From assembly GCA_963920665.1 (NCBI GenBank), contig OY987269.1, positions 15,440,501-15,504,500 of the forward strand: DNA of 64,000 nt, in the 5' to 3' direction. Positions 10,861-22,620 of the stretch are shown piece by piece. The notes beneath the pieces were generated by a model. It did not search any database, had not been told where the DNA came from, and worked only from the letters and a program-made list of their open reading frames with translations. The DNA is from Straminergon stramineum (lineage: Eukaryota > Streptophyta > Bryopsida > Hypnales > Calliergonaceae). Position numbers and translations under genes: made by a program. Every line of letters begins with the position of its first letter. Positions within the stretch are counted from its first letter, which is position 1.

Positions 10861-13465
10861 GTATTTACTGCACACTATGCATACGACAATGTCTAGAGTA
10901 TTGTGCAAAGGAACAATTTTAGAATTTATTGTATTTTTGTGGACCTAAGACTCTTTTTTGCTTAGCACATCATTTACAATTTAGAAATTCATCTCTTCTA
11001 CTTGTGGAAAATAGTCAAATGAATGATCTAGGGTGAGATCAATTGGTTTGTTGTTGACTCCCAATTTATCATTTGGGACTTATACTTTGTTTGTTTCTAT
11101 TTTTATAGTTCAAGTGAAATTTTATATGTCAAAAGCCCCCAAAAGAGTGTTAAACCATAATACAAATGTTATCCACCAATATGGTATTTGGTTCAAAATA
11201 GAATAGAATACTTAAAACGACTCAAAATCTCACATGTATATAAGTCAGAAATCCAAAAATTGTAGAAGTTTTGAATACTTTGTGAATAGAATTTGAAATG
11301 CCTAAACCTACCCCACATGTGACAAATCTTGGCTAAAGCAATCTATAGAAATCCTAGTAAGATCCAAAGTCATTTTCCAAAGATAGATTTTAGTTTCTTA
11401 GTTGTTCTAAGAAATAGTAGAAACTTTAATTGTTAGCTTAAAGGTTTCACGAATTCAAGAGGGATCAAAGAAAAGCATCTAAGGCACTTGTAAGGTGCTT
11501 TTGGATTGAAATCATGCCAGGAATCGAATGGCAAAATCATATTGTCAAGATTTTTTTTTTGCATGATAGCACTACAAGAAAATGACCCCACATGTGATTG
11601 CAAAAGGATGACTTTTTGTCCGAAATGACAAAGGAATGACTCAACCTCCCTAATTGCACCAACAATAGTTCCTCTACATCGTCTGAGTTGTGATGTAGTT
11701 GCAGATGCGACTCTTGAATGAGGAATTAATGATGCCCAAGCTTCATCTGAAGGTTATCATTGACTATGTCATTGACCTTTAGATGTAGAGTGCATCTATT
11801 CCACCATGGAGGCCCCAATCAAGACAAAGTTTTAGTGCCATGATGTGTAGTGAGTGCACCACACTTTAGACAAACTACAGAATGACTTCCACGCCACTAG
11901 GATTGAGTCATTTGAAGTCTAGAGTCAACATGATGGAAAGAGCTAGAAAGAAGAATCCATTTTCTTTCTAAGACACTTTATGATGTCTTCTCGTGTTCCG
12001 TTTTATTTCTAAATTTTTTAAAACTAGAAAATCTAACTAGTTTCTTTATTCACCCTTCTCTCCTTGTCTGTCCTCTTTTTTCTTAGAATCTACGTAATGA
12101 TTGTTTCTTGAGCTCTAATTTTATTGTGCTTATTTGTATAGGAAAAAAATTCTTTTTTCCACCTCTACAATCGGATTGAAGCTTACTTTCTATTTTGAAT
12201 ATCTTCTTTTTGGCTCCCTTCTTCCTTCTTCCTTCCTATAGAGAATTATACTGCATTCGCAATCTTTTTTATGTGGAGTATTTCATGTCGTCCTCTTCTC
12301 TATATTTTTTCCCTTTATTTTTTTACACTTCATTCTTTTATTTTTTGGTCTTCTATTCTTCATCTCTTTGTCTTTTGGGCAGAACTTTCTCATTTTTACA
12401 CTCTCCGTTATAGTTGTTCAACTTTTTATTTGATTCTGACTTGCTCTGCAAAGATAAATTATTTTTTCCTTTTCTTATAAGTCATGCAATCCCAATGGCC
12501 TTTTCCCTCTACTGATATATATTATTCTCTTACTCGAGGTCCACTTCAATTAGAGTTCATTTATTCTTGAACTAAGGCAACAAGTACAATTCCAAGCCAT
12601 TTGTACTATGTAGTTGCCAATATTGCCCTTCACAATTCACATGATTCAAAATGGAAAACTTTTTGGTGATTGAACACAGATATGCTCGGTTCTCTATGAT
12701 CTCTGAGGCATTGAGGCAACAATTTTATCCACACACACCCATACATTGATACATACCTGGCCTCACAGTTGCCATTCGTGAACTACTTCAAAATGACTGA
12801 TGAGTGACTTCTAAATGACTCAAACTACTATGCACCTACTCTATTACTATGGGTGCACCCTTCACATTGTGACACATTTGAAGATTTACAAACAAACTAC
12901 CTCTGTGTTTGCAACCTCTATGTATAATAAGTGCAAGGGATCAAAAAGAAGTACAAACACAAGTGTTCTACGCTAGTATATTACATGTGCTCCTAGTACA
13001 ATTCATGTGCCAATAAGTTATCCTTTGTGGACAATTTGATTGCACCTACCAGATTTGGTGTTTGTGTGGGAGTTGGCCACCTGTAAGGTGCGATCATCCT
13101 TGCCATCTCCATTGTTGTGTTGATGAAGGCGTCCGTGGTCTCTACTATTCCTGCTTTGCTCTATCTTTTTTTTTGTAATACAACTTTCCATCCCAATTTC
13201 TCAACAACATCAAAGAAGAAAAATTGTGTTGTTTGGCTAGGAAAAATGAAGGGCTCTGCCATGTGAGGTAGTTTTTGGCAAAAGTTCACCATGAGAAATC
13301 TAGAGTCATCTCTATTATATGTAGGGTTCCCTCAGTTGTACTGAGCCCCATAGTTAGCACTTGAGTCTTGGTTTTTTGGGTTTTTTTGCTCATAATTAGA
13401 ATCATTTATAGTTGAAAAGACCAAAAAAGAGTATTCACAACATGTTTGGTAGAAGTCCCTACAAA
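10861..13465. other. AT-rich intergenic DNA with one CACTA terminus
   Basis: CACTACAAGAAAATGACC at 11570 is a canonical CACTA left end, but no matching right end is found, so this is a truncated element or solitary terminus. The pyrimidine-rich tract at 12195-12480 gives open frames of low complexity only. Nothing else supportable. Confidence 0.5.
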
Positions 13466-13732
13466 CACTAGTAGAAAACTACATTTTACTTGTCAAAAAC
13501 TGCATTTAACTTGATTGAAATTGTGTTATACCCAATAGAAAAGTATAGAATTGGTTTTGTTGAGTTCTCCTTTCGTAACACAAAATTCTACGTTTCAACA
13601 TTTCAACACATAATTTGACAAGTAAAACACAGACTTTTATGTTACGAAGAGAGAACTCAACAAAAACGACTCCATACTTTTCTATTGAGTCAACATAATT
13701 TTAGTCAAGTAATACATAGTTTTCTTCTAGTG
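13466..13732. mobile_element. CACTA-type MITE with hairpin interior
   Basis: CACTAGTAGAAAACT at the left pairs with the inverse of GTTTTCTTCTAGTG at the right. Internally, GTTGAGTTCTC-type and ACTTGTCAAA-type blocks recur inverted, so the whole element folds back. The flanking triplets do not match, so the duplication is eroded or the boundary is off by a few bases. Confidence 0.65.
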
Positions 13733-14415
13733 TGTTGTGTTAGTCCTAAAAGTCTTGAAAGTGCCTTAAATACTTTTTTTTCTAAGTTCCAATGTTTAGA
13801 TTAGCTGTTTAGTATAGTAATTAGGATTTTGGAGTAGTTTAAGCCCTATTAGCAAGAATAGATAAAAACACCTAAATTGGCAAGAAATGGTGACAGAGAA
13901 TTAAAATTTAGGAGCTAAAGAGTCAAGGTGGAAATTGGTGAACTCCCTAAGTCCTAGAAATACATGTAGGTGACCCCGATAAAGATCACCGTCCAATTCG
14001 TGAAGAATTGAAAATGTTATGTTTATTTCTTGTAGGTGAAATCCACAAGTTCAATGATTACGCAACCAAAGGATGGAGAGAAGTGTTTTTAGCTTAAGAA
14101 CATGCTATGAGGACAACAACAAAGTCGGTTTGTGAAAATTCCCTAGTATGGAAATGATTCCTCCCTAGAGGAATTAATTCAATAGGTGTTATTTTGACAC
14201 CTTCACCATAAAGTACAAAATAGACATAGGAATTTTTCACTTATCATTTGGGGCTTTCCAAAAGCTACCCAAGAAGTTACATAATTTTTTGGATTAAAAA
14301 AGATGACTCCATGGGAAGCCAACCGCATTTACCGGCATTTGGAAAATCATAGAAATTATAGGTAGTGATAAAATCCCACTAAAAATTAGGAAAGTGTATA
14401 TTAGCATAAATAAGA
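13733..14415. other. AT-rich intergenic DNA
   Basis: No open frame or repeat boundary that I can support. Confidence 0.45.
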
Positions 14416-14637
14416 CCCTACAAGATAAAGGGGTGTTTTAAGTGAGTTTTTAAGTATATTCCTAGACACAATATTTTAAGTAATGAACTTTAAGGAGATT
14501 TTTAGTAAAAATTTACTAGAAACTCATGAGTTTCTAGTAAATTTTTACTAAAAATCTCCTTAAAGTTCATTACTTAAAATATTGTGTCTAGGAATATACT
14601 TAAAAACTCACTTAAAACACCCCTTTATCTTGTAGTG
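14416..14637. mobile_element. Near-perfect palindromic CACTA-type MITE, copy 2
   Basis: Same family as 22-243: AAGGGGTGTTTTAAGTGAG blocks at both ends, arms almost perfectly inverted around 14526. The first terminal bases have changed (CCCTACAAG for CACTACAAG). AGA at 14413-14415 and 14638-14640 is the 3-bp target duplication. Confidence 0.88.
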
Positions 14638-17136
14638 AGAACTCGTTAAATTTCAAGGCGTTTCGAGTTTTGACAGCGACAAGTACTAGAATTGGTGGTA
14701 ACAATGATTTTCAGCAGAATTCCAAAATTCTCAATGAGTTCATTGGTGTATCCAAAGCGTATGACATCCAATTGAAGTCAACTTGGATTCTCTTATTACT
14801 TTCTTAAACCTTCTAAAGAGCCATGGCTAGTTAAAACTTTGAAAAAAAGTCAAACTTCAAGTTTTAAGTTGTTGGCCTTTTTTACTATTTTTCAAATCAC
14901 TAGCTTTCGCTTGCAAAATGGCCAGAGTAGTGATAGAGAGTTGCCTAGACTAATTTGGGTCTTCTGAAGAGAATGGAGTAATTTGTTTGGTGTTTGGAGG
15001 ATTTTTCCAAAAGTTAGAGCGGTCATAGCAGTAGGATAGAAATTTAAAGGTGAATTTGAGGGTTCTTCCTAGGAGTAGTTTGTTAAGTAATTTGAGAGGG
15101 GAGGAGGCCTTGGAAATGTATAAAAGACCTTCCCTCCTTTCACTTTGCACCCTTTTGTTCTTCATTTTGAAGAACTCTTTCTTTCGTTTTGTACTCGCGA
15201 AGTTTGATTGGCATTGTTTGATTTTTGGTCGTTTAGACCAAAACAGTGCTTTATTTTTGAAGTTGTTTTGGAGCACTTAGCTCCCATTGTTCACGATTTT
15301 AAAGTTCTTTCACATGACATGGAGGTCCCTTTGAAACACTTAGCTATTGTGGAAGTTCTTAATGTTTATTTGCTAACATCTTTGTGTTTTTTTGAGTCTT
15401 AATTTCCTATCAAGCTTTTTTAGTGAGGATTTCACATATTTGTGTTGAAGATCCCCCCTAAAGCGTTGTTATGGAGAAATTGTGGTCCAACCGTGAGTCA
15501 TAGAGTCATTTGGGTGGTGATACTTGTTGCAATCTTCCAAAGTCTTGCAAACTAGTCATTGCTATTGTTTGTTATCTGTTCAAATTGGAACTTCAAGTTC
15601 TAACTAATTTCTTGTTCTTTGTGTCTTTATGGATTGGTGCTAATCCACCATATGGCAAAGTTTTTGCCTTTAAGGCACATTTCCTAACGTGTTTTTTTAT
15701 TGTCACTCCTTTGTTGTTCAAATCGAGGCTTAAAATACCTTATATTGGGAAGCTTGAATCTGGAACTAATTTTTAATCTTTAAAATTTGGGGCTCATCCC
15801 CTAGACGGCGAAGCTTCGCTCTTGGTTAGAATTTCTATTTGGTTTTTCGATTAAAAGGGTCCCTAAAAGAAGACCCAATTGTGGGTTTGAATCTCCTAAG
15901 TGGGACTTGAATTCCAAAAATTGGCTAAAAAAATTGCCAAGGGGTTGGAAAAAAGTCCATAACTAAAGATAAAAAACCCAGGACAACTTGCTAGGTCAAC
16001 CCGTCACGGAGGTTGCTTGATTAGCCAGGCATGTTGCTTGATTGATCCGTCTACCCATCTAGTTTGCATACATTAATTTCTCAAAACAAAATTCAATTGT
16101 AAAGATACCCATTGGGTCCTAAAATTCCTTTTTTTTAAGAAAAATTCAGATTTCCTACCTATGCCTGTTGCTTGAGAGGATTTTGAATTCCTACTGAAAT
16201 TTCAGATTTGAAGCTAAAGAGGGTGAAGGACAAGAATCTACCACATAGAGTGTAGTTTTTACCTAGAAACATCAAAAATATAATTTGGAAGGTGAGGAGC
16301 CAAAGTTGTGAAGGAAGCCAGAGTGTGAGGGAAGCCAAAGTGTGAAGAAAGCGAGAGACTTGTGAGAGAACCAGGGAGGTTAAAGACCAAGAGTGAGTGA
16401 GCTAGGAAGGCGAGGACAAAGTTGTGAGTAAGCTAGAGAGAGTGAGTGGAGAAACATATTGTTTATCTCATTGAATTCAAAAGTCAACCTTACATTAATG
16501 TTCAATTACATATCCAAGTCATCTAGTAGTTGCCCAACATCACAAAAAACTCAAATTGAAAGCGTTGGAAGCTTGATCTCACGTAATGGAATCCAAAATT
16601 TGGTTGTCAAATGAACTTAGCTTCATAGAATTCTAGTATTTGGAGTAGTAGAAGAAGACTAGAAGTTGTTGATTGTCAACCATCCATTAGGGAATGTTGG
16701 TACACTAACTAAGGTTTGGAAGTTAAATAGAAGACAAAAAGGAAAAAACAAAGAGAATAGTTGACTATTTAGATCCTAAGAATTAATTAGTAGTTAGTAG
16801 AAGTCAAATCCAATTGTCTTTAAGCATTTGTTTGTTTCTTGATAAATTAGCAAGGAATTTAGTGATTAGATTTGATAAGATTTGGTTTATGAAAAATATC
16901 TAGAAAGAAAAGGAGAAAATTAGAAAGAGAGAATAACTCTATCTTCATTAAAATGAGAGTTTTTATTTTATTTTATTGAAATGAGAGGTTTTTTTTATTG
17001 AAATGGAATTCTATTTGTAGCAAAATGGGAGTCTATCTAGTGAAATGGGAGTATGTACATGCATGTAAACCATAACCAACGATGAATTACGGGCCTATAA
17101 ACACAAAAGCAAGGTAAATTAGAGTCTTTAATATAT
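14638..17136. other. Intergenic DNA with a promoter-like segment
   Basis: A TATA box lies at 15119-15126 within GTATAAAAGACC and is followed by a pyrimidine-rich leader-like stretch. Open frames at 15050-15776 are short, overlapping and hydrophobic with no recognisable domain. The arrangement could be an LTR promoter or an eroded gene start. The rest shows nothing I can support. Confidence 0.35.
15119..15126 (+). promoter_or_regulatory. TATA-like box
   Basis: TATAAAAG sits in a locally GC-rich context (GAGGGGAGGAGGCCTTGG upstream), with a CT-rich tract 15-45 bases downstream, as in plant pol II promoters. No clear gene follows, so its significance is uncertain. Confidence 0.35.
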
Positions 17137-17268
17137 CACTAGTAGAAAAACAAGTCCTAAATGACTACCCACAATGACTGAAAAGTGTCCACAATGACTC
17201 ATTTATAGTCATTGTGGACAATTTCTAGTCATTTAGAATAGTCATTGATAGCCATTTTTCTACTAGTG
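17137..17268. mobile_element. 132-bp CACTA-type MITE
   Basis: The ends are CACTAGTAGAAAAACAAG and the inverse TTTTTCTACTAGTG. The interior is made of AATGACT/AGTCATT motifs in both orientations. Flanks TAT and TAC agree at two of three bases, a degraded 3-bp duplication. Confidence 0.72.
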
Positions 17269-17710
17269 TACATTGATCCAACATCTCAAAGTAGGAATTC
17301 TATAATACTTCATCCACAAAATTTGTTGTGATTATAGACAAGTTCAATTGTACTAGTAGCTCTTTTACATTTTTTTCTATTTTTCACTCTCACAAGGGAT
17401 ATTAAAATTTTTATGTATTTGTAGAGAGTGTGACTTATCCAAGCATTGAGTTTTATATACTGCATACAAATTGTTTTTTCTGTATGTATAGACTCAACAC
17501 CTACAATATGAATGCATATTATGTTTGTGATTTATTCATAAGCATTCCCACTACCCGAAGAATCTCTAGACCCCAACTGTATTTATTGTCCTTCTTCTTG
17601 TAATCTCATAGACTCTGCCACTTCTACCACCTAATGAGCTTCCGATCCCACACATTGAAAAATAAAAGGGTGCGCCGACTTGGCGGTACTCCATCGTGCA
17701 TCCTTGTCTT

Positions 17711-17947
17711 CTACATGCCTAGGGACTTGACACAATCAAGTTGAATTGGTGGTTGTTGAGAACAACCACCTACAAAACCTTTGATTTTGTTTTTGGGCAC
17801 CAATGCTTCCATGACGAGCAAGGACTTTGGGACATTTGCACCGTCATTCAATTGCCTTTGTAACACTTTGTCGGGGGCAAAAGACGATATTCGTGATACT
17901 ATAGCAACAGTGGATTGTAAAGGAGAAGGTGAGCATGACTTGGGCAA
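17711..17947 (-). pseudogene. Short minus-strand coding-like remnant
   Basis: A 78-codon open frame contains FAPDKVLQRQLNDGANVPKSLLVMEALVPK. I do not recognise it. It may be a downstream exon of the phosphatase-like remnant at 18694-20542 on the same strand, but no splice-site pair proves this. Confidence 0.25.
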
Positions 17948-19096
17948 ATAAGAAGCTCCATTTGGTTAACTGTTCGCCACATCGTTATCCACGAGTTTAA
18001 GGGAGAATTCCATTGTGAAATTGGTTGTTCCAGCTAAGCACAGGAAGTTCCCTATCCTAAGAATTGCATTTTGGTGGTACTCCAAGAGGGAATCAACCAA
18101 TGCTATGTAGGTCAGGCTTGCATTCTAAATTGGAGACGACAATGTGTAGAGGGCTTGAAATGAAGAGCCATTTACAGGATTTGCATCAAAGAAAAGTAGA
18201 GAAGAGTACATCCACAAACAACATGTACCAACACATGCCAAGTTCCCAATAAACGGAACACCAACCAAATTAGGTCGAATCAACTTGAAACACCTTCAAA
18301 GCGATTGATTGCACTTTCAAAACAAAGACATTTCAAGGCAGAAAAGCTTTCAAATTTTATTCTTTTTGAGAATATTTCTTGTAGAACACAAGATTACCAA
18401 ATTCAAAAACTATATATGAATCAGGTCGATGCTAGCTAAATAGCAATGGTAACAATGGAGCTCTGATCACAATGTAGAACATATGTAGTTGACCTACACA
18501 AGAGATATGGAAGCCTAAGTTTATCTAATATTAGATGACGATTGAACTACTTCCATGAGTATGTTGAACTCTCAATGATTTCATTCATTGCAGAACATCT
18601 GCCACCCCATTTTTCTTGAGTTCTCTTCTCTAAACCACTTCAACCCTTGCTCTCGCGTGGTATGAAGGTGCTTGAACTAGGATGGAAGGATGTCTAGTAG
18701 AAAAGTATCCTTTGGTCCATTTCCCTTATTAGACCACATGTCAAGGAAAAGTGGAGAACTACATTCTTAGCCTTACTTGAAATGTACTTTGTTGGGTTGT
18801 CATCCACTACAATGGTATTCTTGGGCGTAAAATCCCCTTGTGAGTTGTTGAACAATGTGCACATATTTTTAAGAAATAGCCACTTGCTCGTATTGGACTC
18901 CATGAAAGTAGTGATCAACCCTAAACCATTTTTGCAATTCAATGTTGTACCCGAGTACAAGGAAGCGCATTTCGAGACTAGCAAAGAGATGTTTACAAAC
19001 ACCTTCAATGTTCAACATCATCATTGAGCTCTACATTGAAATGATGGTTATCATTCCTAAATCACTTAGAAATTCTAAGCAATTCGGCTTGACAGA

Positions 19097-19248
19097 GCAC
19101 TAGTAGAAAATTCATTTTTTCTATTGATTTGGTTGCATTGATCCGGTCACTTTTAGATAAAAATTTGTTGATTTCAATGGATTTTTGTCAAAAAGTGACG
19201 AGATCAATGTGACCAAATCAATAGAAAAAATGAATTTTCTACTAGTGC
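19097..19248. mobile_element. 152-bp CACTA-type MITE
   Basis: GCACTAGTAGAAAATTCA and its inverse bound the element, and the arms are nearly fully inverted (TTCTATTGATTTGG with CCAAATCAATAGAA). AGA at 19094-19096 and 19249-19251 is a 3-bp target duplication. It lies inside the phosphatase-like remnant. Confidence 0.8.
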
Positions 19249-19589
19249 AGACTTCTTTCTTCCCCACAACTATAGGGACTGTGGTAGAATGCTCCTACAA
19301 AGATTCTCCTATGTGATTGTACTAGCCTTTGGACTTAATATCTTCATAGACACATAATATCCCATTGAGGTCTAGGACAACATTAAGCCACTTGTCGGCC
19401 CCATGGACCTCAACAAACATTTGAACTCCTTTGATGTCCCTCTACAAGGACAATAAGAACCCGATCCCTGCTATCAAAACAAATAAATGTGCAACCAGTT
19501 ACTAGATTAAACTAGCACATTTTGGAGAAGCCAAAAAAAATGATAATTGGATGTATACACGCAACACTATTGACTTTTGAAACAAAGAA

Positions 19590-19617
19590 AAACAACAACA
19601 ACAACAACAACAACAAT
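19590..19617. repeat. (CAA)n microsatellite
   Basis: About nine consecutive CAA/ACA units. Simple repeat. Confidence 0.85.
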
Positions 19618-19651
19618 TTCAAGTAGAAGAGCAATTAAATAAATGCTCAAA

Positions 19652-19738
19652 CACTAGTAGAAAATTTAGTTTTTCTGTTGATTTGGTCGCATTGATCTAG
19701 TCACTTTTGACAAAAATCTGTTGATTTTTCTACTAGTG
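19652..19738. mobile_element. 87-bp CACTA-type MITE
   Basis: CACTAGTAGAAAATTTAG and TTTTTCTACTAGTG ends; AAA at 19649-19651 and 19739-19741 is the target duplication. It looks like a deletion derivative of the 19097-19248 element, sharing GATTTGGTCGCATTGATC. Confidence 0.75.
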
Positions 19739-20624
19739 AAATTACCTTCTTTAGAGATGATTTATCCGGCGACTTAGCATTTTTACAAACCTCTAGGGCT
19801 GCATTTGGATTTTTGACCTCCATTTGTACGTTATTTGGAAATAATAAGTCATTTTCTACAGGGTACAACTCTTGTGACAACGTAGTGTTGAGCTCTAGAG
19901 CCACAATATCTAGTTGTATAGGCTAAATCTCTTCTACATGAACGTCACTAGAAGATAAAACGGATGGACTTCTTGGAGATTTGGGATTGGGTGAGGAAGG
20001 CACAACATTGACATCAACTAAGTTTGTGATTGAGGAATTTATAAGTTAATAATCCGTAAGAATTTCGCATATTAATTCCTGAACTTATAGGCAATAGAAT
20101 ACAAAAAACCATCGTCAAACTTCAGAACTTTATGGTTTTGACCACCGTAAGTTCATTTTCAAAAAAGAATTAGTCTAATTCAAAATCTATAACTACGTTA
20201 AAGCTATAATACACATCAGCTTCAATCGACCTAAACTATATTAATGACATTGAGTGATACGTACACTTTTGCTCAACCTACAGGTGTAGTCCTCTATGAT
20301 CAAGTGACTAATCCAAAATCAGTTGCATCGGCTTCAATAGGCTCTGCATCAACAACGACATTGTTTAGTTGATCTGCAGTAGTTATAAGGATGGACTCCA
20401 GAGGGGGAGGAGGAATGACAAGATATGCCTCACTTGGTGGAGGTGGAAGAGGCATGGCAAATCCAATAGGGGGAGGTAGAGGTATAATAGAAACAACATG
20501 AAAAGCAAGCACGACAGAACTAGAAGGAGAAGGAGAAGGCATGACAGATGGAGGTCAAATGACTTGTGGTCCCGAGTAATGAATTGGCTTTGCCAAACTT
20601 CACTCCCTAGCTGTTAGAACCCCC

Positions 20625-21184
20625 CGGGGGATGCACTACAAAGGAAGTTTATGGGTGAAGAGAGACCAAACCCTAACTACCCATTTCTACTTTTTCTAAT
20701 TACTTTCTAATAAACTATAGTTTCAACCTCCAGTTTGAGCTTTGTTTAATAATGTCTATAGGTTTCTATTGCCAAAAATTTCAATCCTAAATAACATGTG
20801 ATATATTGTCTAGAAAGGATTGAAAAATGAACTAAAATGGCATTTTTTCGACTAAAATATTTATAGAGATCACATGAATATGACTATTGTATCAATATTC
20901 AGCCAAAATAAACTTTCAATAGAAAGCTATTATATAGAATTTTTTTTCATATATAATGTAGGGGGTGTGAAAGTTATTTTTAGCTTTATAGTGTATCTTT
21001 TTTCTTCAAAAATTTGTAACTAATTATTATTAACATAAAAAATACCAATAATTTAGAACATAAACTTTCAAAGTAGGAAAACCTATTCATATTCTTTTTT
21101 TAGAAAAACAATATTAGGATATAATATAGGGGTTCCAAAATTTGGTCGCTCCACACCCATGAACTTCCTTTGTAGTGCACCCCC
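20625..21184. mobile_element. ~560-bp MITE with GCACTACAAAGG ends
   Basis: GCACTACAAAGGAAGTTTAT at the left is the inverse of the right end with one mismatch, and similarity extends outward into a GGGGG run. The target duplication is not resolved because both flanks are C/G runs. The AT-rich interior is non-coding. Probably CACTA-related. Confidence 0.65.
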
Positions 21185-21426
21185 CGAGAGAGACCCTGAG
21201 GGTTGACCTTACAGCAACAATTTAGGGACCGTTGAAGTTGAAGGAAGTTTTGCTAGTGGTTGTACCCCCTTAAGTTGATTCACAATGGCATCAAAATTAT
21301 TATCATTTTTCTTTGATAGCGCCATGATGAAATCCTTAATCTTGTCCATATGCTAGTTCATCTAGGCATACATTGTCATGTTCCCTATCCAATCCAACAA
21401 CTTCTTGTTCCTCAATTTAGCAATTT

Positions 21427-21570
21427 CACTAGTAGAAAAAATCAACGCCTAAATCAACAAAAAGTGTTGATATTTTTTGTTGATTTAGACATGTTGATTT
21501 GGACACTATCTAACAAAAAGTTGGTAATTTTTTTTGTTGATTTTTTTGTTGATTTAGACAACTAAAAAAA
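21427..21570. mobile_element. Left end of a CACTA-type MITE (family of 4255-5035)
   Basis: CACTAGTAGAAAAAATCAAC begins a stretch of AAATCAACAAAAA repeats like those of the 4255-5035 element. The tRNA-like segment follows, as in that copy. No right terminus is found nearby, so the copy is truncated or interrupted. Confidence 0.55.
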
Positions 21571-21749
21571 TAAAAATAAAAAACTTCAACCACCGGCCAA
21601 TGAGAAATTGACACATGCTAAACGATGGCAAGGAAATTGGATTGCCCACCACCAAGGCTGCCCTGCCGACTAGATAGGGCTACCAAGGCTGCCCGCCAAC
21701 TGGGCAACATCACCTAGGCAAAGCCCCACTATGCATGTGGGCAGGCATC

Positions 21750-21812
21750 GATAGGGTTTAAACCTTGGACCACGTCATTGAGGTCCAAGGGGTTCAACCA
21801 TTGCACCAAGCA
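21750..21812 (-). repeat. tRNA-like pol III promoter segment, second copy
   Basis: On the minus strand TGGTGCAATGG (21798-21808) is a near-perfect A box and GGTTTAAACCC (21754-21764) a near-consensus B box, 33 bases apart. Spacing and context match the copy at 4661-4715. Confidence 0.5.
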
Positions 21813-21891
21813 TGGAGTCAAGTGACTAGGGTGAGAAAAAATATTTATCAAATTCGTTTCTCAGTTGCCTTAGTTTTTGTTTGTTTGTAAT

Positions 21892-22246
21892 TTTAGCCAA
21901 CTTTGGTGACCATTTTGGCATAGTAAAATAACTCTTTTCAAAAATATTTGTACTAAGAGAAGTTGTAAAATAAAATTAGATTCCACCTCCAAATATCTGT
22001 TTGCGATTTGAAATCTCTAGTAAAAAATTATGGAGAAAATTCAGAGAGGATGTTTGAAATGTCAAAAATTTATTCATTCCAACCCCTCTCTAAACTTTGT
22101 CCATAACATTTGATTGAAGACTCAAAATTGCAAACGGATTTTTGGAGGTGAAATTTAACTTCATTTTACTACTTTTCAAAGTTTTAAGTATTTTGAAAAA
22201 AGTTATTTTAATATGCCCAAATGGCTACCAAAGTCTGCTGATTTTA
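21892..22246. mobile_element. ~355-bp foldback element
   Basis: The two halves are imperfect inverted repeats about 165 bp long, e.g. ACTTTGGTGACCATTTTGGC at 21900 against the inverse of the stretch ending near 22236, then CACCTCCAAA and GAGAGG blocks at matching distances. Target duplication not visible. No coding capacity. Confidence 0.6.
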
Positions 22247-22620
22247 GTAAATACCAAATTGTTAATGATTAAGTTAACAAAAGAAATTCTAGAATTCCAA
22301 CCATGATGTTCTAAAGCAACATTCACACAATTGGAATGTAAACCAAATGATGGAAATTTATTTGAATTTTTTATAAGTTAAAAGAACAAAAAAGGTTTTA
22401 CTTTTAGTTATTTTAAAAAGATAGTTTCAACAATGAAATCTAACCATTTGGCACAAGTTAAAATTATTTTTGAAATCCAAGCATGCATCATGATCTCACA
22501 AATGATGAAGTTTCTTGTCTTACAATTTTGGAAGGGTATACTACACAAAGCTAATTACAAGTTCAATCCTATGATTAATTCATTGAAAAAATAAATATAT
22601 ATGAAGACTCTAGCCTACTT
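22247..22620. other. AT-rich intergenic DNA
   Basis: Nothing recognisable. It may include the eroded left part of the TTAA-family element that ends at 24168. Confidence 0.4.

Larger units (their letters stand above)
18694..20542 (-). pseudogene. FCP1/NIF-like HAD phosphatase remnant
   Basis: On the minus strand, exon-like blocks occur in order: a proline-rich block (20542-20300), a Ser/Pro block containing VVPSSPNPKSPRSPSVLS (about 20030-19739), a block with KWLNVVLDLNGILCVYED (about 19480-19330) and a block with FTPKNTIVVDDNPTKYI (19008-18694). VLDLNGIL resembles HAD motif I and NTIVVDDNP the third acidic motif of the FCP1/NIF phosphatase fold found in plants. DxDGT is altered, the blocks lie in different frames and contain stops. 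CAG before 19470 could be a 3' splice site. Two CACTA MITEs (19097-19248, 19652-19738) and a CAA microsatellite lie inside. Family call is moderate; an intact gene is unlikely. Confidence 0.42.

Noticed and set aside
12195..12480. Hydrophobic frames at 12195-12480 resembling membrane proteins
   Set aside because: The Phe/Leu/Ser richness comes from a pyrimidine-rich tract; two frames look alike for the same reason.
15050..15776. Three short frames downstream of a TATA box as a possible gene
   Set aside because: Overlapping frames, high Phe/Leu content, no conserved motif and no consistent splice structure; kept only as a promoter-like note.
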